Positions 35,341 through 47,889 of a stretch of 64,000 nucleotides of DNA are shown piece by piece. The position numbers were made by a program, and so were the translations under genes. Source of the stretch: Trichobilharzia regenti (lineage: Eukaryota > Platyhelminthes > Trematoda > Strigeidida > Schistosomatidae); assembly GCA_944472135.2 (NCBI GenBank), contig OX235263.1, forward strand, positions 11,453,517-11,517,516, given 5' to 3'. The notes under the pieces were generated by a model. It had not been told where the DNA came from. It was given only the letters and a program-made list of their open reading frames with translations, and did no database searches. How positions within the stretch are numbered: the first letter of the stretch is position 1; each line of letters opens with the position of its first letter.

Positions 35341-36245
35341 ACGACGAATATTTACAACAAGTGATTTCGAACTCGTAATTTACCACTGACAGATTCATGA
35401 AATGCATAAATCTGGAGGATCTGGACTTCGCCGATGATATATGTCTGATTTTACACAAACTGGATGATACGCCATTGAAAAGCAACAAGTTGGCAGAGGG
35501 AGAATCATCAATGATATGACTTCCCTTCAAGTGAACATAGAGAAAACAGAGGTGATGAAGATTCCTGGCCAACAGCAACAACAACAACAACAACAGACAA
35601 CAATCAGCCAGCATATCTAAGAGGAACCTGATAGAAATAACCTCCTTTACCTACCCGGGAAGCATCGTTTCAACTACAGGCGAACGGAACTGACGAAGAT
35701 ATCAAAGCCAGAATCGGAAAACCAAGACAAGCTTTCATTACTCTCAAATCTGTGTGGAGGTCAACAGCACTCAGCATCAAAAATAAGATCCGGATTTTCA
35801 ACTACAATGTGAAGTCAGTGCTACTATACGGTTCAGAGACTTGGCGCAAACAAACTACAGACTTTCATTAACAGCTTTCTTTGCTCAATACTCAAGATCT
35901 GATCGCCAGAAAAGATCAGCAATAGGGACCTCTGGGAGCGAACCAACCTAGGAACCGATTATGCAACAAATAAGCAGAAAGAAATAGGGTTGGATTGGCT
36001 GTCCATACTCTGAGGAAACAAACCATCAAGTGACATCATTAGACAAGCCATCGCTCGAGTGGAACCCGACTGAATGGGGAGCGTCGAGTTAGTCGTCAGT
36101 GCAAGGGTGACTTGGAGGAGGTCATGTGAAGTTGAAATGACAGCATTTGAGCAGACTTAAAGCAAGGTGAAAACTCAAGCAGAGAACCGAATGCAATGGA
36201 GACGTTTGGCTAAGGCCGTATGTTCCTCTAGGAATTACAGCAAAT
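35341..36245 (+). mobile_element. RTE LINE fragment in a duplicated chimeric unit
   Basis: RT motif C region (LDFADDICL near 35420), polyglutamine-type CAA repeat near 35575, then the C-terminal part and tail. An internal deletion at the 'gacttggcgcaaacaaactac' junction is also present in 40205-41075, but not in 9598-10885. Confidence 0.88.
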
Positions 36246-36362
36246 AAATATAAATAAATATTGAAGTCTAATGTAGAATTTGTAAGGTTAGTAGTCAATT
36301 AAAACACTACGGGGCTATAATCTGTATGAGAAAGATCTCGCAGTTGAATATACTAATAACAG

Positions 36363-36689
36363 TGTGTTGAGATTGAACTGCAATCCAAAAAATGTAGACA
36401 ACAATTCACATCAATGTTCACGTCCAAAATCAACGTCATGGAGAAAATCACCAGCCAAACACAGCGGAGTTAACCTGTGGAAATATGATTCGCAGATATA
36501 TGACTTGATTTTCTGAGAAACGACCGTGAAGACATGACAGAATAACCTTGAGCAAGAAAACAATCAATCAGATGAGGTTTCTTCTCCGCTAGGAATAAGG
36601 CTAATAATAATGTTCATAAAGATCTACAGATATCTGTTGATATTTTGAATAAACGATCTGTTGACTGGGCCTTGTCTTCTGTTGTTACA
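36363..36689 (+). mobile_element. Solo LTR, Ty3/gypsy-like
   Basis: Runs from TGTGTTGAGATTG to GTTGTTACA, with AATAAA 40 bases before the end acting as a polyadenylation signal. The flanks acag/atag are near-duplicates. Confidence 0.75.
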
Positions 36690-37045
36690 ATAGTCTCTGT
36701 ATTCTGAACAATATTTCTATATTGTACATCATTTTTAGTGGAGTTTATTGCATGACGTTTTCTCTTCATTTAGGATCTTCAAATCCATGTTCTAATTATC
36801 AGGGCATTATTAATTTCAAAAGTACTGATATTATGGGAATAGGATGGTATACTAATCCTCTGAGTACAGTAATATTATTAACTGTAGGCGTAAGGAATAC
36901 AGCCAAATAAAAAACTGGTTAGCTGTTGACTTCAGCAGATCACATGGTAGATGGTTTGTTTTCGGATGAAATCTCACAGTCATCCAAATTTTCATTCTAC
37001 CACTAATTTTGTTTCCAGTTAGAACATTGTTTATAGTAAACTAGA
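36690..37045. other. Unassigned sequence
   Basis: A 46-codon frame after a splice-acceptor-like 'ctcttcatttag' (36759-36771) has no recognised homologue. Confidence 0.3.
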
Positions 37046-37580
37046 CTCCAATTCTGTGTGGAGGTCAACACTCAGCACTCTGCATGAAAGATAAGATGAG
37101 GATTTTCATCCGTAAATGTGCTGTTCTATGCATCAGAGACTTGGCGCCATGTCGCGTCATCAAGAGCACTTTCAACAAACTACATACCTTTATCAACAGC
37201 TGTCTTTGCTTAATACTTCGCTCAAAATGAGATGGCCACAGAAGATCAGCAAAAATGATCTCTTGGGAGCGAATTAACCAGGAACCAACTGTGCAAGAAA
37301 TATGCAGAAAGAAATGTAGGTGGATTGCCTGGTCATACTCTGAGGAAACCACCAAGTGACATCACAAGACACGCCATCGCTTGAGTGGAACACGGATTGG
37401 AGGCGGCGAGTTTGTCGAAGTTGGAAGGATGACATGCTGGAGTAGGTCACGTGAAGAGGAGATGAAAACATGTTGGCAGACATAGGCCTAGGTGAAATGG
37501 TTGGTGTAGAACCGAACGCAATGGCGAAGTGAGCCTGAAGCCCTATGCTCCTCTAGGAACTAAAGGAAACAATAATAGTA
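37046..37580 (+). mobile_element. RTE LINE 3' fragment
   Basis: 'tgtggaggtcaacactcagc' to 'gaagccctatgctcctctagg', then an AAT/AGT-type tail. Frameshifted. Confidence 0.82.
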
Positions 37581-38540
37581 ATAGTAATAATAATAGACGC
37601 CCTTATTCTGATTAAATCTATTGCGTAAAATCCATTAACTACCTACTAAAAGTCTGGTTGTTGCACTGCAAGGTGACCAGCTGGGATTGATAAGCTTTGA
37701 TTTCTATATAGCTTAAGTGAATGCAACTCTCACAGTATTGAGTATTAGAGAAAATATCAACACACATAAAAACACAAGTGTGATTAAATAATTATTCATG
37801 ACAGCATTTTACCACTGTCAAATTGATTACTACTACTATTACTATTATTAGTATTAATATTTTATTGTTATTTGATATACACCGTGATTACTTCTCACAC
37901 TTTCGTTGCTCAACCCTGTTTACTGACATCTCTTTGTACACACACAGACACACACAAAATAAGAGAACAATGCGGCTACTCATCAACTAACCTACAGTTG
38001 TTGTTGTTGTTGTTGTATCTACAGTGGTATGAGTTATGCATGACATTATCACATTAGTGCACAATGTTGACAGGAACCTTTCAGTCTTTATTTTTGTGAT
38101 TTTTTCATTACATTTTTATATAATAAACGAATATACACTAGTGAAAGAAAGTGGAAACGCATAAATTTTAATTTTTTGTGTGTTTAGATAGATAAATAGA
38201 TAGATAAATAGGTAGATATTGACGTGTGCTTTCAGGTGAGTTCATTTCAAAGCAGAGCAGAGCAGTGCGGTGCTCAACAATGTCACTGGAATAAAAAAAG
38301 ACGCTTAAAAACGACAAATTTGAATGAACTGATTGATATGCGAAATAGCATCACAAGAGTGTTTGTCAACTAGATTTATATATATGTATTTTGGTGAAAT
38401 ATACAGCATAGTTTTGAATTGACATGAATAAAGCTCATTTAAATAATATATATATATATATATATATATATTGGTGTTAAAAGTGCTTTCTAGCGTTGAT
38501 AAATTGATATCACTTGTATCTGTACCACTGTGATATTGTA
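37581..38540. other. Unassigned, with microsatellites
   Basis: A GTT run near 37997, a TAGA run near 38188 and a (TA)n run at 38446-38470. No gene recognised. Confidence 0.4.
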
Positions 38541-38574
38541 CTCCTCCATTATAGATAAGCTTTTATTTTTACAG

Positions 38575-38858
38575 GATTTCATCATGAGCTGACTTTGGTT
38601 AGATAACCATTGGAAAACCTGAAAGTGCTGGACAGCTGTTTCGTCCTAGTACCGCGCCCACCCACCGAGGTTCGAACCCAGGTCCTTCTGGTTACAAGAC
38701 AAGGTTATATACCATTAAGCCACTTGGACCCGATCCAATGGCCGATTAATTCTAACTTCTGCCAATTCACGATATAGCGTGACCAACAGCCAATGTCTTC
38801 AGCGAGTATTTATCCTCACACCCTAGTGGTCACGACCTGCCACTAGAATCACTTTGAT
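38575..38858 (-). mobile_element. SINE family D
   Basis: 'aggatttcatcatgagctgac', 'gctggacagctgtttcgtcc', minus-strand promoter 'gaggttcgaacccagg' and 'taagccacttgga'. Confidence 0.8.
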
Positions 38859-39223
38859 AAAATCAAACAGTTTATAATACAGTAATATTAACTCGTGACC
38901 ATGTTTCGAGAAGGTAAGTAATTTAGAGAAAATTTAGAGAAACTCAACAACCGCACTGAATGCATTAAAACACACACACACAATCTCACGATAAAGTGAG
39001 GTAGAGTGGAAATTCTAAAAATAATATAGATAAGTGGGGAGAGATAGAGGTTGATTGCTGAATCCTGTTTCATCGAGTCTACATCCATTAAAACACATGC
39101 AATAGAAGTGAATCAACTCAAATACCAGAGGCATGGATGATATCATTACCATCAGTCAAATCAGAGAATAATAAATATTGTTAAAATGTATTCAATTCGC
39201 ATTATAACATTCTAACAAGTTTA

Positions 39224-39510
39224 TGACTGGTGGATAACGCTTTGGCGTTTGAAACTATGGACACTGGGTTCGAGCCTCGGTGAGAACATCATCATCACTC
39301 ACTGAGAAATGCAGGTACATCCAGATGACGATTACCAAATAGGACGAAATGCGCGTTGTCCTGGATTCCACTGCTAGCCACCATCCACCAATTGTATACT
39401 AATTAAATGCCCAAACATCGTCGAATCGTCTGCTCACAAGAAGTCGACATGTCAACCTGAGACCGAGCACTTCGGTCCAATAAATCGACGCGAAAATCAA
39501 AAATTCAATT
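39224..39510 (+). mobile_element. Hammerhead SINE (family A), long form with 13-bp TSD
   Basis: ATTCTAACAAGTT flanks both ends (ending at about 39223, and again from about 39511). 5'-truncated in the A-box; B-box gggttcgagcc; variant hammerhead; ccaccaattgt; then the 110-base extension ending 'ccgagcacttcggtcc ... aaaaattcaattcaat'. Confidence 0.88.
39318..39369 (+). ncRNA. Hammerhead ribozyme, inactivated
   Basis: The core reads ATGACGA (first core C lost), stem II has the TTACC variant, and stem III carries a GCGCGTTGTC insertion. Cleavage is not expected. Confidence 0.7.
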
Positions 39511-40204
39511 CAATAATTCTAACAAGTTATTTATTTTGACTATAAAAAAACACTCGTCTTATTTCCTATCTGATTATATTTGATTGATAACACTAATATT
39601 ATTTCTGAATGTACCGTATCTTATATTACTGATTTTATTCAAATGTCTAATCATTAGTTTTTACTCATATATGTAAATGAAGCAAGAAGGTTGTGTGAGT
39701 GAGTGAGTGATTGACTTGATATGATCATGAGCAGCAGTGATAATTTGTGCTCGAAACGTGGTCGTATCAGTTTATATTACTGTATAGCACACTGTGTGAT
39801 TTATCAAAATAAAATCTTATCTATTATGGAGTTATACTCTACCACAGTGATCAAGTTTTATGTGCTTTTAACAATTTTGTACTAGTTATATTATTGAAAA
39901 TACGTGGATACAACATTTTAGATAGGAGGTTAGTTCGATTTTGTGGAAAGATGCTTCGAACAGCGATAACTTTAACAGATTATCATCTCGACATAATGCA
40001 GGAGATTTAAAGCAACTAAATGGTCAAAGTTTCACTGTTTTCCTAGACCACTTATATATATATACATATATTCAGCGCTTACTTTCAATGGATAATGAGT
40101 CCTTCGGAACACTCCATGAATGATATAACTATGTATCCTGATTGTTTTGACTGTGATTGGTTGCCTTGAGAGGCTTTCCTGTGCTTCTTTTTACTTCTAT
40201 TATT

Positions 40205-41075
40205 ATTAATAATTCCTTTAATTCTTAGAGGAACATAGGGCTTCAGCCACGCGTCTCCATTGCGTTCGGTTCTCTGTTTGAGTTTTCACCTTGCTTCAAG
40301 TCTGCTCACGTGCTGTAATCTCAACTTCACATGACCTCCTCCAAGTCACCGTTGCACTGACGACTAATTCGACGCTCCCCATTCAGTCGGGTTCCACTCG
40401 GGCGATGGCTTGTCTAATGATGTCACTTGATGGTTTGTTTCCTCAGAGTATGGCCAGCCAATCCACCCCCATTTCTTTCTGCTTATTTGTTGCATAATCG
40501 GTTCCTGGTTGGTTCACTCCCAGAGGTCCCTATTGCTGATCTTTTCTGTCCATCAGATCTTGAGTATTGCACGAAGACAACTGTTAATGAAGATCTGTAG
40601 TTTGTTTGAGCCAGGTCTCTGAACCGTATAGTGAGTAGCACTGACTTCACATTGTAGTTGAAAATCCGGATCTTATTTTTGATGCTGAGTGCTGTTGACC
40701 TCCACACAGATTTGAGAGTAATGAAAGCTTGTCTTGCTTTTCCGATTCTGGCTTTGATATCTTCGTCAGTTCCGTTCGCCTGTAGTTGAAACGATGCTTA
40801 CCAGGTACGTAAAGGAAGTTGTTTCTATCAGGTTCCTCTCAGATGTGCTGGCTGATTGTTGTCTGTTGTTGTTGTTGCTGTTGGCCAGGAATCTTCATCA
40901 CCTCTGTTTTCTCTATGTTCACTTGAAGGAAGTCATATCATATTGATGATTCTCCCTCTGCCAACTTGTTGCTTTTCAATTGCATATCTTCCAGTTTGTG
41001 TAAAATCAGAAATATATCATCGGCGAAGTCCAGGTCCTCCAGATTTATGCATTTCATGAATCTGTCAGTGGTAAA
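40205..41075 (-). mobile_element. RTE LINE fragment, inverted partner of 35341-36245
   Basis: On the minus strand it mirrors 35395-36245 including the shared deletion and polyglutamine repeat. Tail 'gaagccctatgttcctctaag'. Confidence 0.88.
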
Positions 41076-41395
41076 TTACGAGTTCGAATTCACTTGTTGA
41101 AAATATTCGTCGTACGTCTTTTTTTTAACCGATATCAGATCATACTGAGATACTGTAACCAATCCAATTAAAGCCCTGCAAACCAACACTGGAATATTAA
41201 TCTGATGCTCATTAATGGCTAGCCTTATTCAGATAGGTAGTTAACTAGGTTCTAATGGAAAGTGATAACCAGTGGAATGGAGCACATCCGTTGTGAGGAC
41301 TAATACTCGACACCGATGGTATTCGTTAATGGTTGGTTGCTCTATATCGTGAGTTAGCTGGTAGGCAGTCATAGAAGTCATGACCTGGCCTTGCA
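41076..41395 (+). mobile_element. SINE family D part of the inverted chimeric unit
   Basis: Reverse complement of 35079-35340 with few differences (cactggttatcactttccattagaacc in reverse). Confidence 0.8.
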
Positions 41396-42590
41396 CTGAC
41401 GACCAACTCACCGCTTCCATTTCGTGTTCCACTCGAGGGCTTGTCTAGTGATGTCACTTGATGGTTTGTTTCCTCAGAGTATGGCCAGCCAATCCACCTC
41501 CATTTCTGCCTGATTATTTGTTGCACAATCGGTTCCTAGGTTGGTTCGCTCCCAGAGGTCTCTATTGCTGATCTTTTATGGCCATCAGATCTTGAGTATT
41601 GCGCGAAGACAACTGTGAATTAAGGTCTGTAGTTTGTTTGAGGTACTCTACATGACGCGCCAAGTGTCTGATCCGTACAGCAAATAGCTCTGACTTCACA
41701 TTTGAGTTGAAAATTCAGATCTTATTTTTCAGGATGAGTAGTTCTGTTGATCTCCACACAGACTTGAGAGTAATGAAAGCTTGTCTTGCTTTCGCGATCC
41801 TCTCTGCTTCGATGTCCTCGTCAGTTCCGTTCGCCTGTAGTTGAAACGATGCTTCCAGGGTAGGTAAAGGAGGTTGTTTCTTTCAGGTTCCTCCCATTTA
41901 TGTTGATTGATGTCTGATGTTTTTGTTGCAGTTGGTATTGCCCAGGGATAATCACCTCTGTTTTCTCTATGTTCACTTGAAGGGGATTCATATGATTGAT
42001 GATTCTCCCTCTGCCAACTTGTTGCTTTTTACTTGCATATCTTCAAGTTTGTATAAAATCAGACATATATCATCGGCGAAGGCCAGATCCTGTAATTTTT
42101 TTTGTGTGGGTCCATTTCATGCCTGTTTCCTCATCGGCCGCTGTTTGTCGCATTATCCAGTCTACTGCAATCAGGAAAATCATTGGCAATAGTAGACAAC
42201 CTTGCCTTACTCCCATGTTTACTTCAAAGGCTTCCGTGAGTTTCTCGTTGTGGATTAATTGTCATGCAGCATTGTCGTATAACTGTTGGATGAGATGTAT
42301 AATTTTCGGTGGCATCCCGTAGTAGCTAAGTAGTTGCCAAATGACCTCTCGATGGACGCTGTCGAAGGTCTTTTCAAATTCAATGAAGTTGAATGAGGTA
42401 GAGGGGTGAGTTCCATTCGAAGCTTTGTTCAATGATGATCCGTAATGTTGCGATTTGATCAGTACATGACTTGTTTCTCCTGGATCCAGCCTGTTCCGGT
42501 CGAAGTTTTTCATCCAGGTTGGCGTGTTTGGTTCTCTCCAGGATGATGCGGCTTTCTTTTTCCTTGGGATGGACAGTAGCATAATTCCTC
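41396..42590 (-). mobile_element. RTE LINE, 5'-truncated, RT motifs visible
   Basis: The minus strand gives ESFDSVHREVIW-like motif A (FIEFEKTFDSVHREVIW), YGMPPKIIHLIQQLYDNAA, motif B region, motif C region and C-terminus. It matches 9598-10700. The 3'-most part is missing where it abuts 41395. Confidence 0.88.
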
Positions 42591-42594
42591 AGAC

Positions 42595-43015
42595 ATTACA
42601 TAAAAAGTCGCTATTTCGTGTATGAAAAACACTTCTCAAATAACAACTGGAATACTTAAACCATTCGTAGTCAATATCTCACACAAAGTATCACAGTCAC
42701 TTCATTCAGTACTATCCAGGCTGACTAATCAGTACGAAAACAAGACGAAATCAATACAGTCTACAAAATGAGTTGCACTTCTCAACCAATGAACATGGCT
42801 TAGTCATGATGTATTCTTTCTTATCAGAACACACAGACCACTATGGATATCATTTAAATGATGAAAATATGAATATTATGAAACAGTAAAATTACTGAAA
42901 ATGTCAGAAGTCTGATGCTCAGGTCAACTGTCATTCAACAGATACGTAGACACGTAGATCATATTTATCAACCAATATAGAATAGGTCATACTGGCTTGA
43001 ATGGCAGAAAAAAAG
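42595..43015 (+). mobile_element. PLE relic of the third lineage
   Basis: Decayed linker (YEKHFSNNN / ISHKVSQSLHSVLS in shifting frames) and GIY-YIG start (INTVYKMSCTSQP), parallel to 16655-16850. Confidence 0.6.
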
Positions 43016-43234
43016 GTAAAATATGAGGTCAGCCATACGATCGATACCTGTACAAGTCAGCATAACAATTAAATAAACCTCTGAAGACAAGTGGTCACTT
43101 CCAAGCTTATCATAAAAAAATTCGGAAAGATTCACCTCATCCTGAAGTATGCGTTAAAGGTGTTACCTAGAAGGATAATGAAAGCTTCGCAATTAGATTA
43201 CCTATGGATTAACTATGGAAAAAAATTACTCTTA

Positions 43235-44485
43235 ATTAATTAATCATAAACTTTCACCTAAAGCCTTTGAAGACCCCAAACAATTCACCTACAAATACAG
43301 TAGGAGTACTTTAGATGCAGTTGGAGTCTTGTATCATAACATTGTCTCCAGTCTTCACAAAGGGGCTAAATTGGTTCTTTGCACATTCCTAGATTAAACA
43401 TCTGCTCTCGACTCAGTACCTAGGGAAATTTTGTTAAACAAGCTTGCTGAAACTCAAACTGACTGTTTGGTTGTTAAATGGCTACATTTTTATTTCTCAG
43501 GAAGAGAGCAGTACACTGTATGTCAGGAAAATTCCTCCACTTCGTTGTTTACTAAGGCTGGTGTCCCTAAAGTAGCTGTCCTTTCTCCTTTTCTGTTCTC
43601 TTTCTTCCTGCATGACTTGCCTCATTTTAATGAAATGAACTTTGTTAAGTATGCCGATGATCTAACTATTTCAGTGTCTGTTAACTTCTAGCTAGACTGT
43701 ACTAAGATGAACAGCTTTCTATCAGGCACTGACGCTGATATAGAAATCAAGTTTGAAGTTAAGTATCTTGGACTAATTCTTTCTTTTGACCTATCCTGGT
43801 CTTACCATATCTTAGCGATTTCTAAAAGAATATTACGTCTGTCATTTTACATTAAGAAGTTGAGGCACTCAGGCATAACTCAATCCCTCCTCCTTTAACA
43901 GTTAGTTTGTCGACTCGTGCATTTTACCTATTCTTCTTTACGGTTTACCCTTATTCTTTCCTGGATTGCCTAAATGCTTTATACAAGTACGTCTACGTAT
44001 AAAAATTAAACTATACCACATTTGGCAGCACGTATTTTATGTGATGAAAATAGTGTTAGGCATGAACTAACCAACCTTCCTTACACTATTAAATAAACCA
44101 TTTCCTCCACCCTTACAACATTAACCTTTATTGTTATTGTACTTCTTATATTTACAATCCTCTCAATTTTTTGCTTGTTATTTGTTTATTTTTTCATAAG
44201 TGTGAACATCATTTAAGCTGTGTTTTAACTGTTAATTTTGTATTTCCCCTCACCATATTATATCAACAGAACATCAGATTCACTGTTATTACTATTATGT
44301 TTAATATTCTCAATTCGTGCTTCGAATATTTTTGACTTTATATCGTAAATGTGGTTGTTTTCGTTTTTAATTTTCAATTTTATTTATATTTTGAGAAGTA
44401 AACCAGATGCCATAATGTGACTAATGCTGAGAATTACATTCTGTATTATAAGTACTGTTTTTAAAATAAAAGTATTATTTTTATT
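43235..44485 (+). mobile_element. 5'-truncated CR1 LINE
   Basis: RT from KAFEDPKQFTYKYSRST, motif A (TSALDSVPREILL), motif B GVPKVAVLS (Q to K), motif C KYADDLTIS, then 3' UTR and the terminal block near 44420. Stops at about 43395 and 43690, and a deletion after NSFLSG. Confidence 0.9.
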
Positions 44486-44914
44486 TTTATTATTATAACA
44501 TCAGCCAATTCTACTATATCCAAAAAATATCCTCACTCTGCAGGGCAGATTTTACCAGATATGCATTCACTTAGGTGATTTGCTTTGATCTATTATACCT
44601 TTATCTGACAATGAATGTCTTCCGAAGACATCCGAAGACAAGATCTCCTTCTTGTAACTACTATTTTGCGAAACATACAAGTGAATTCTGAAGTTAACAA
44701 ATATAGTATCTTCAAGTCAAAAATAAATCTTCATGTAATTAAGACTTCTGGGAATCATTCCCATTGTTGTCAATGGCAATCAGTGACAAGGATAGTGGAA
44801 TATCAGGAACAGCCTAAAACACTAACTCATCAGAAGAAAAGGCTGGCTTACAATGTTTTGATATTTTCTATAGCTTTGATTGTAAGGGTTAGTTATGTTT
44901 TTATGAGTGGATCA

Positions 44915-45375
44915 CGGATTGATATCAGCTGGAGAACCATTAAAAATCAGGGAGTACTGGAAACCTGTTTTATCCTAGTTTGGGAATCATTGGAAGTACT
45001 CACCCAACGCTAGGGTTCGAACTCAGGACCTTCCGGTTACAAAGCAAGCTGGCTAGTATACCATTCAACCACTGAGACCCGATTCAACGGCTCATGAATT
45101 CTAACTTCTACAAATTCGTGATGCACTTAGTGCGACCCCAACCAATGTCGTCGGTGGGACATCCACCCTCACACGGGCTAAGTGCATCACGAATTTGTAG
45201 AAGTTAGAATTCATGAGCCGTTGAATCGGGTCTCAGTGGCTGAATGGCATACGAGCTTGCCTTGTGACCGGAAGGTCCTGGGTTCGAACCCTTCCGATGA
45301 TTTTTCAAACTAGGTGTCCAGTACTCGTTGAGTTTTAATGGTTCTCTAACTGATATCAATCCGCGATCAACTGAT
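44915..45375. mobile_element. SINE family D head-to-head dimer (palindrome)
   Basis: Two tRNA-like units face away from a 47-base spacer. Inner arms 45061-45130 and 45178-45247 match at 69 of 70 positions in reverse complement. Outward, B-boxes (gggttcgaac on both strands) and ends diverge more. Confidence 0.85.
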
Positions 45376-45562
45376 AAAAAATATTTCGATAAGTAAAAAC
45401 GACAAAAGATTCTTTAGAACTGAGGACATCGAGAATTCTTCTTATTCATACATCTGTAAGTCATGTCTAAGTTCTGTTGAAATAAATTTGTGAGAACAAC
45501 ACATATTTCACCCGCAGTTATCTATCCATGGGTGTATGTTATGCTTGTTAGGACAGTGGATC

Positions 45563-45891
45563 TGTATCAACGGAAGACAAGGGCAGGCAACAGATTGTTT
45601 TATAACGGAAATCAGCACGTATTTATACATATGTATATATATTTCACGTACATTATTATAGCTTATTCAAGCAGACAAACACAGTCTTCTGATTGGCTGT
45701 TTCTTGCTCAAGGTGACTGGTTTCTCGGAAAGTTAGGCCACATATCTGCGAATCTTATTTGCCCACGTTAAGTCTGCTGTGATTGGTTGTTGAATCAGCC
45801 TTGTTCATATTTTCTTACGGCCAATATTAGTGACCTAGACATTGACGTAAATTAATCTCTACCAATTGGCTAGCAGCCTGCTCTCACCACA
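45563..45891 (-). mobile_element. Solo LTR, Ty3/gypsy-like
   Basis: Runs from TGTATCAACGGAAG to CTCTCACCACA. Close to 18830-19123 but with a 50-base extra segment before the end. Flanks gatc/tatc are imperfect duplicates. Confidence 0.72.
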
Positions 45892-46425
45892 TATCTAACC
45901 AATGAATTGACTTTTTTCAGACCACAATATTAACCGTTTGACAAATATCACATGAGCTCCAATTTAAGATACTTACACCTGACAATAAACAATCCCATGA
46001 TCGCACTTGTTCAAACCATGTTTTGGTTTACCCTTCACTAGCATCTTTCAAAACCTGACCCACCCTATGTCAGCTAACATTGTCGGTATAAGGAAGGCGA
46101 TAGATGGCTAAGCATGCGTAACACATGTTGCAATCATCTCAATGGATGTAGTTTTACAACCTTATCGCCTAAAGGTGGAAAGAAATATTTTCAGACAAAC
46201 TTTTTTATGATCAAGTAATGATAATCAATGCAAGGAAGGTGGCAATACGAAATTGCTGTAAACACACAAGTTAGGCTTCTTCAGCTTCACTCTAAAAGCT
46301 TCACCCTAAAGTAGAAGATGGCATAGTAAGGCGAATTAAGATTAGTCGGATGTACATATTCTTTTCACGAACACTCAAATTTTAGGTTCCAGAAATTTAG
46401 TCAGATAAAAAAGCGCGCCCCAAAT
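45892..46425. other. Unassigned sequence
   Basis: 46075-46200 (cctatgtcagctaacattgtcggta...gaggcgatagatggctaagc) faintly resembles the C-terminal region of the full-length RTE near 48080-48160; a very old fragment is possible. Confidence 0.4.
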
Positions 46426-46429
46426 TCTG

Positions 46430-47455
46430 ATAAACCTAATCTACCCAACCATATGACCATGCTACATCTCAAGTGATACGCAACAGAAAACTCAATGAAG
46501 CCTCTGAAGTGAAGACAGGGGTATAAGAGGCGTACGTCTTACTTTCACCAACGATGTCAATCTCAATTGCGCTGGACTAGTTATACGAAAAAATATGAAT
46601 GGGAGGCGAGAAAACAGGAATATGTTGAACGGATAAGAAAACTCCAGGAGATATAGACTCTAAGGAATGATTTAGCTTTATTGTCAGACAAAATCGAAGA
46701 TCTTCAGGTGAAAATCAACAGAATGGCAGAAGAGCAAGTCAAAGATGACAAGGCTCCAGGTGGCTCTTAGAAGAGATAGAGCTGATAAAGATAATCAGCC
46801 AACAACAAGATACACCAATCACTCTGGACGGCAAAAATTTGAAAAAAGGCAACACCCTTCACTTATCTAGGAAGCATCGTCTCAACTTCAGATGACAGCA
46901 CGAATCATGACGTTGAAACCAAGATTGGAAAGGCGACTAAGGAGCTCTATCACTCTGAAGTCAGTTTGGAAATCTCCTGTAACCAGGATATACAACAAAA
47001 TTCACTTCTTCTGTATATGGGTTAGAAACTTGACAGGTCACAAAAAAGACATTTATAACAGGTTGTACACTTTTATCGAAAGCTCTCTTCGCTTGCTGCA
47101 AACTGAATATCTAATGACCAGAAAAAACTCGGCAAGCTTGGAACTTTGGGAGTGAACTAGTCAAGAACATTTTACTCACCAAATACACAGAGGCAAAAGA
47201 AAATGATTCAGAAACACTTTAAGGAGACCATCAAATGACATCGCGTACCAGGCCATTGCTTGGGTGGGAGCCAAATAAGAAACCACGAGTGAGGCGTAGA
47301 CTGAGGGTGACATATAGGAGATGGTTCAAGAAGGAGTTGAGAGACTATGATGAATCATAGGGCTGGCAGGAGAGAACTGCAGAGAACAGGTAAAAGTGGA
47401 GATTCGCTGCTGAAGTCCTATATTCCACATGGAATCCAAAGGAATAAGTATATAT
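46430..47455 (+). mobile_element. Old RTE LINE 3' half
   Basis: Shows TPFTYLGSIVST, VETKIGKATKE and C-terminal traces to the tail 'gaagtcctatattccacatgg'. Many stops. Confidence 0.72.
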
Positions 47456-47489
47456 TGACAATAGTAATCACTCCTACCTCATATAAGTG

Positions 47490-47640
47490 TATCCACGAAT
47501 GTGACTTTTCCAGTGGAGCTGTTTACATTAGGTGTATAATGAAGCGTGTTCATCATCGGATTTCCAAACGCAATCCAGCATGTTCAAGCAGGGGGAATGA
47601 AAGGTCGTAGACACTGACCATAAATTTTGACTCTCCGAAG
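47490..47640 (+). mobile_element. PLE GIY-YIG relic
   Basis: CIHECDFSSGAVYIRC aligns with CIYQINCSCGASYIGR at 17895. The G of YIG is mutated to R. Confidence 0.55.
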
Positions 47641-47689
47641 ACATTTAAAGTTATCTACACTATTTAAACTAATCTTAAATCTGATTGGA

Positions 47690-47703
47690 GACTAGTAACT
47701 AGT
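47690..47703. repeat. Left target-site duplication of full-length RTE
   Basis: GACTAGTAACTAGT, repeated exactly at 51469-51482. Confidence 0.93.
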
Positions 47704-47889
47704 CTGTCTGTCTGTCTGTTTTCGACATAGAACTTTGCACAAATGTGCGGCAGTTCAAGTCGCCACACTCCGTGTAGCACGCGAAGCAAGAGAAGAAAGT
47801 ACAAGAAAAGCATAATAGAAACAGTGAGCAGAGGTGTGAGACAAAGGAGTAATAACGAAGAACAAAACAGTTTCATTGGAGATCATAAG

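Larger units (their letters stand above)
38545..39860 (+). mobile_element. 5'-truncated PLE with inverted terminus, interrupted by two SINEs
   Basis: The inverted terminus (38545-38574 and 38859-38907) is split by a family D SINE. The C-terminal body is at 38910-39223 (aataccagaggcatggatg). A hammerhead SINE is inserted at 39224-39510. The 3' region and direct terminus run to about 39860. Confidence 0.8.

Noticed and set aside
36722..36910. 62-codon frame after an acceptor-like ttcatttag
   Set aside because: No homologue recognised and no donor or upstream exon; chance in AT-rich DNA is likely.
44615..45013. 132-codon open frame
   Set aside because: Its second half runs into SINE family D and the first half has no recognisable motif.
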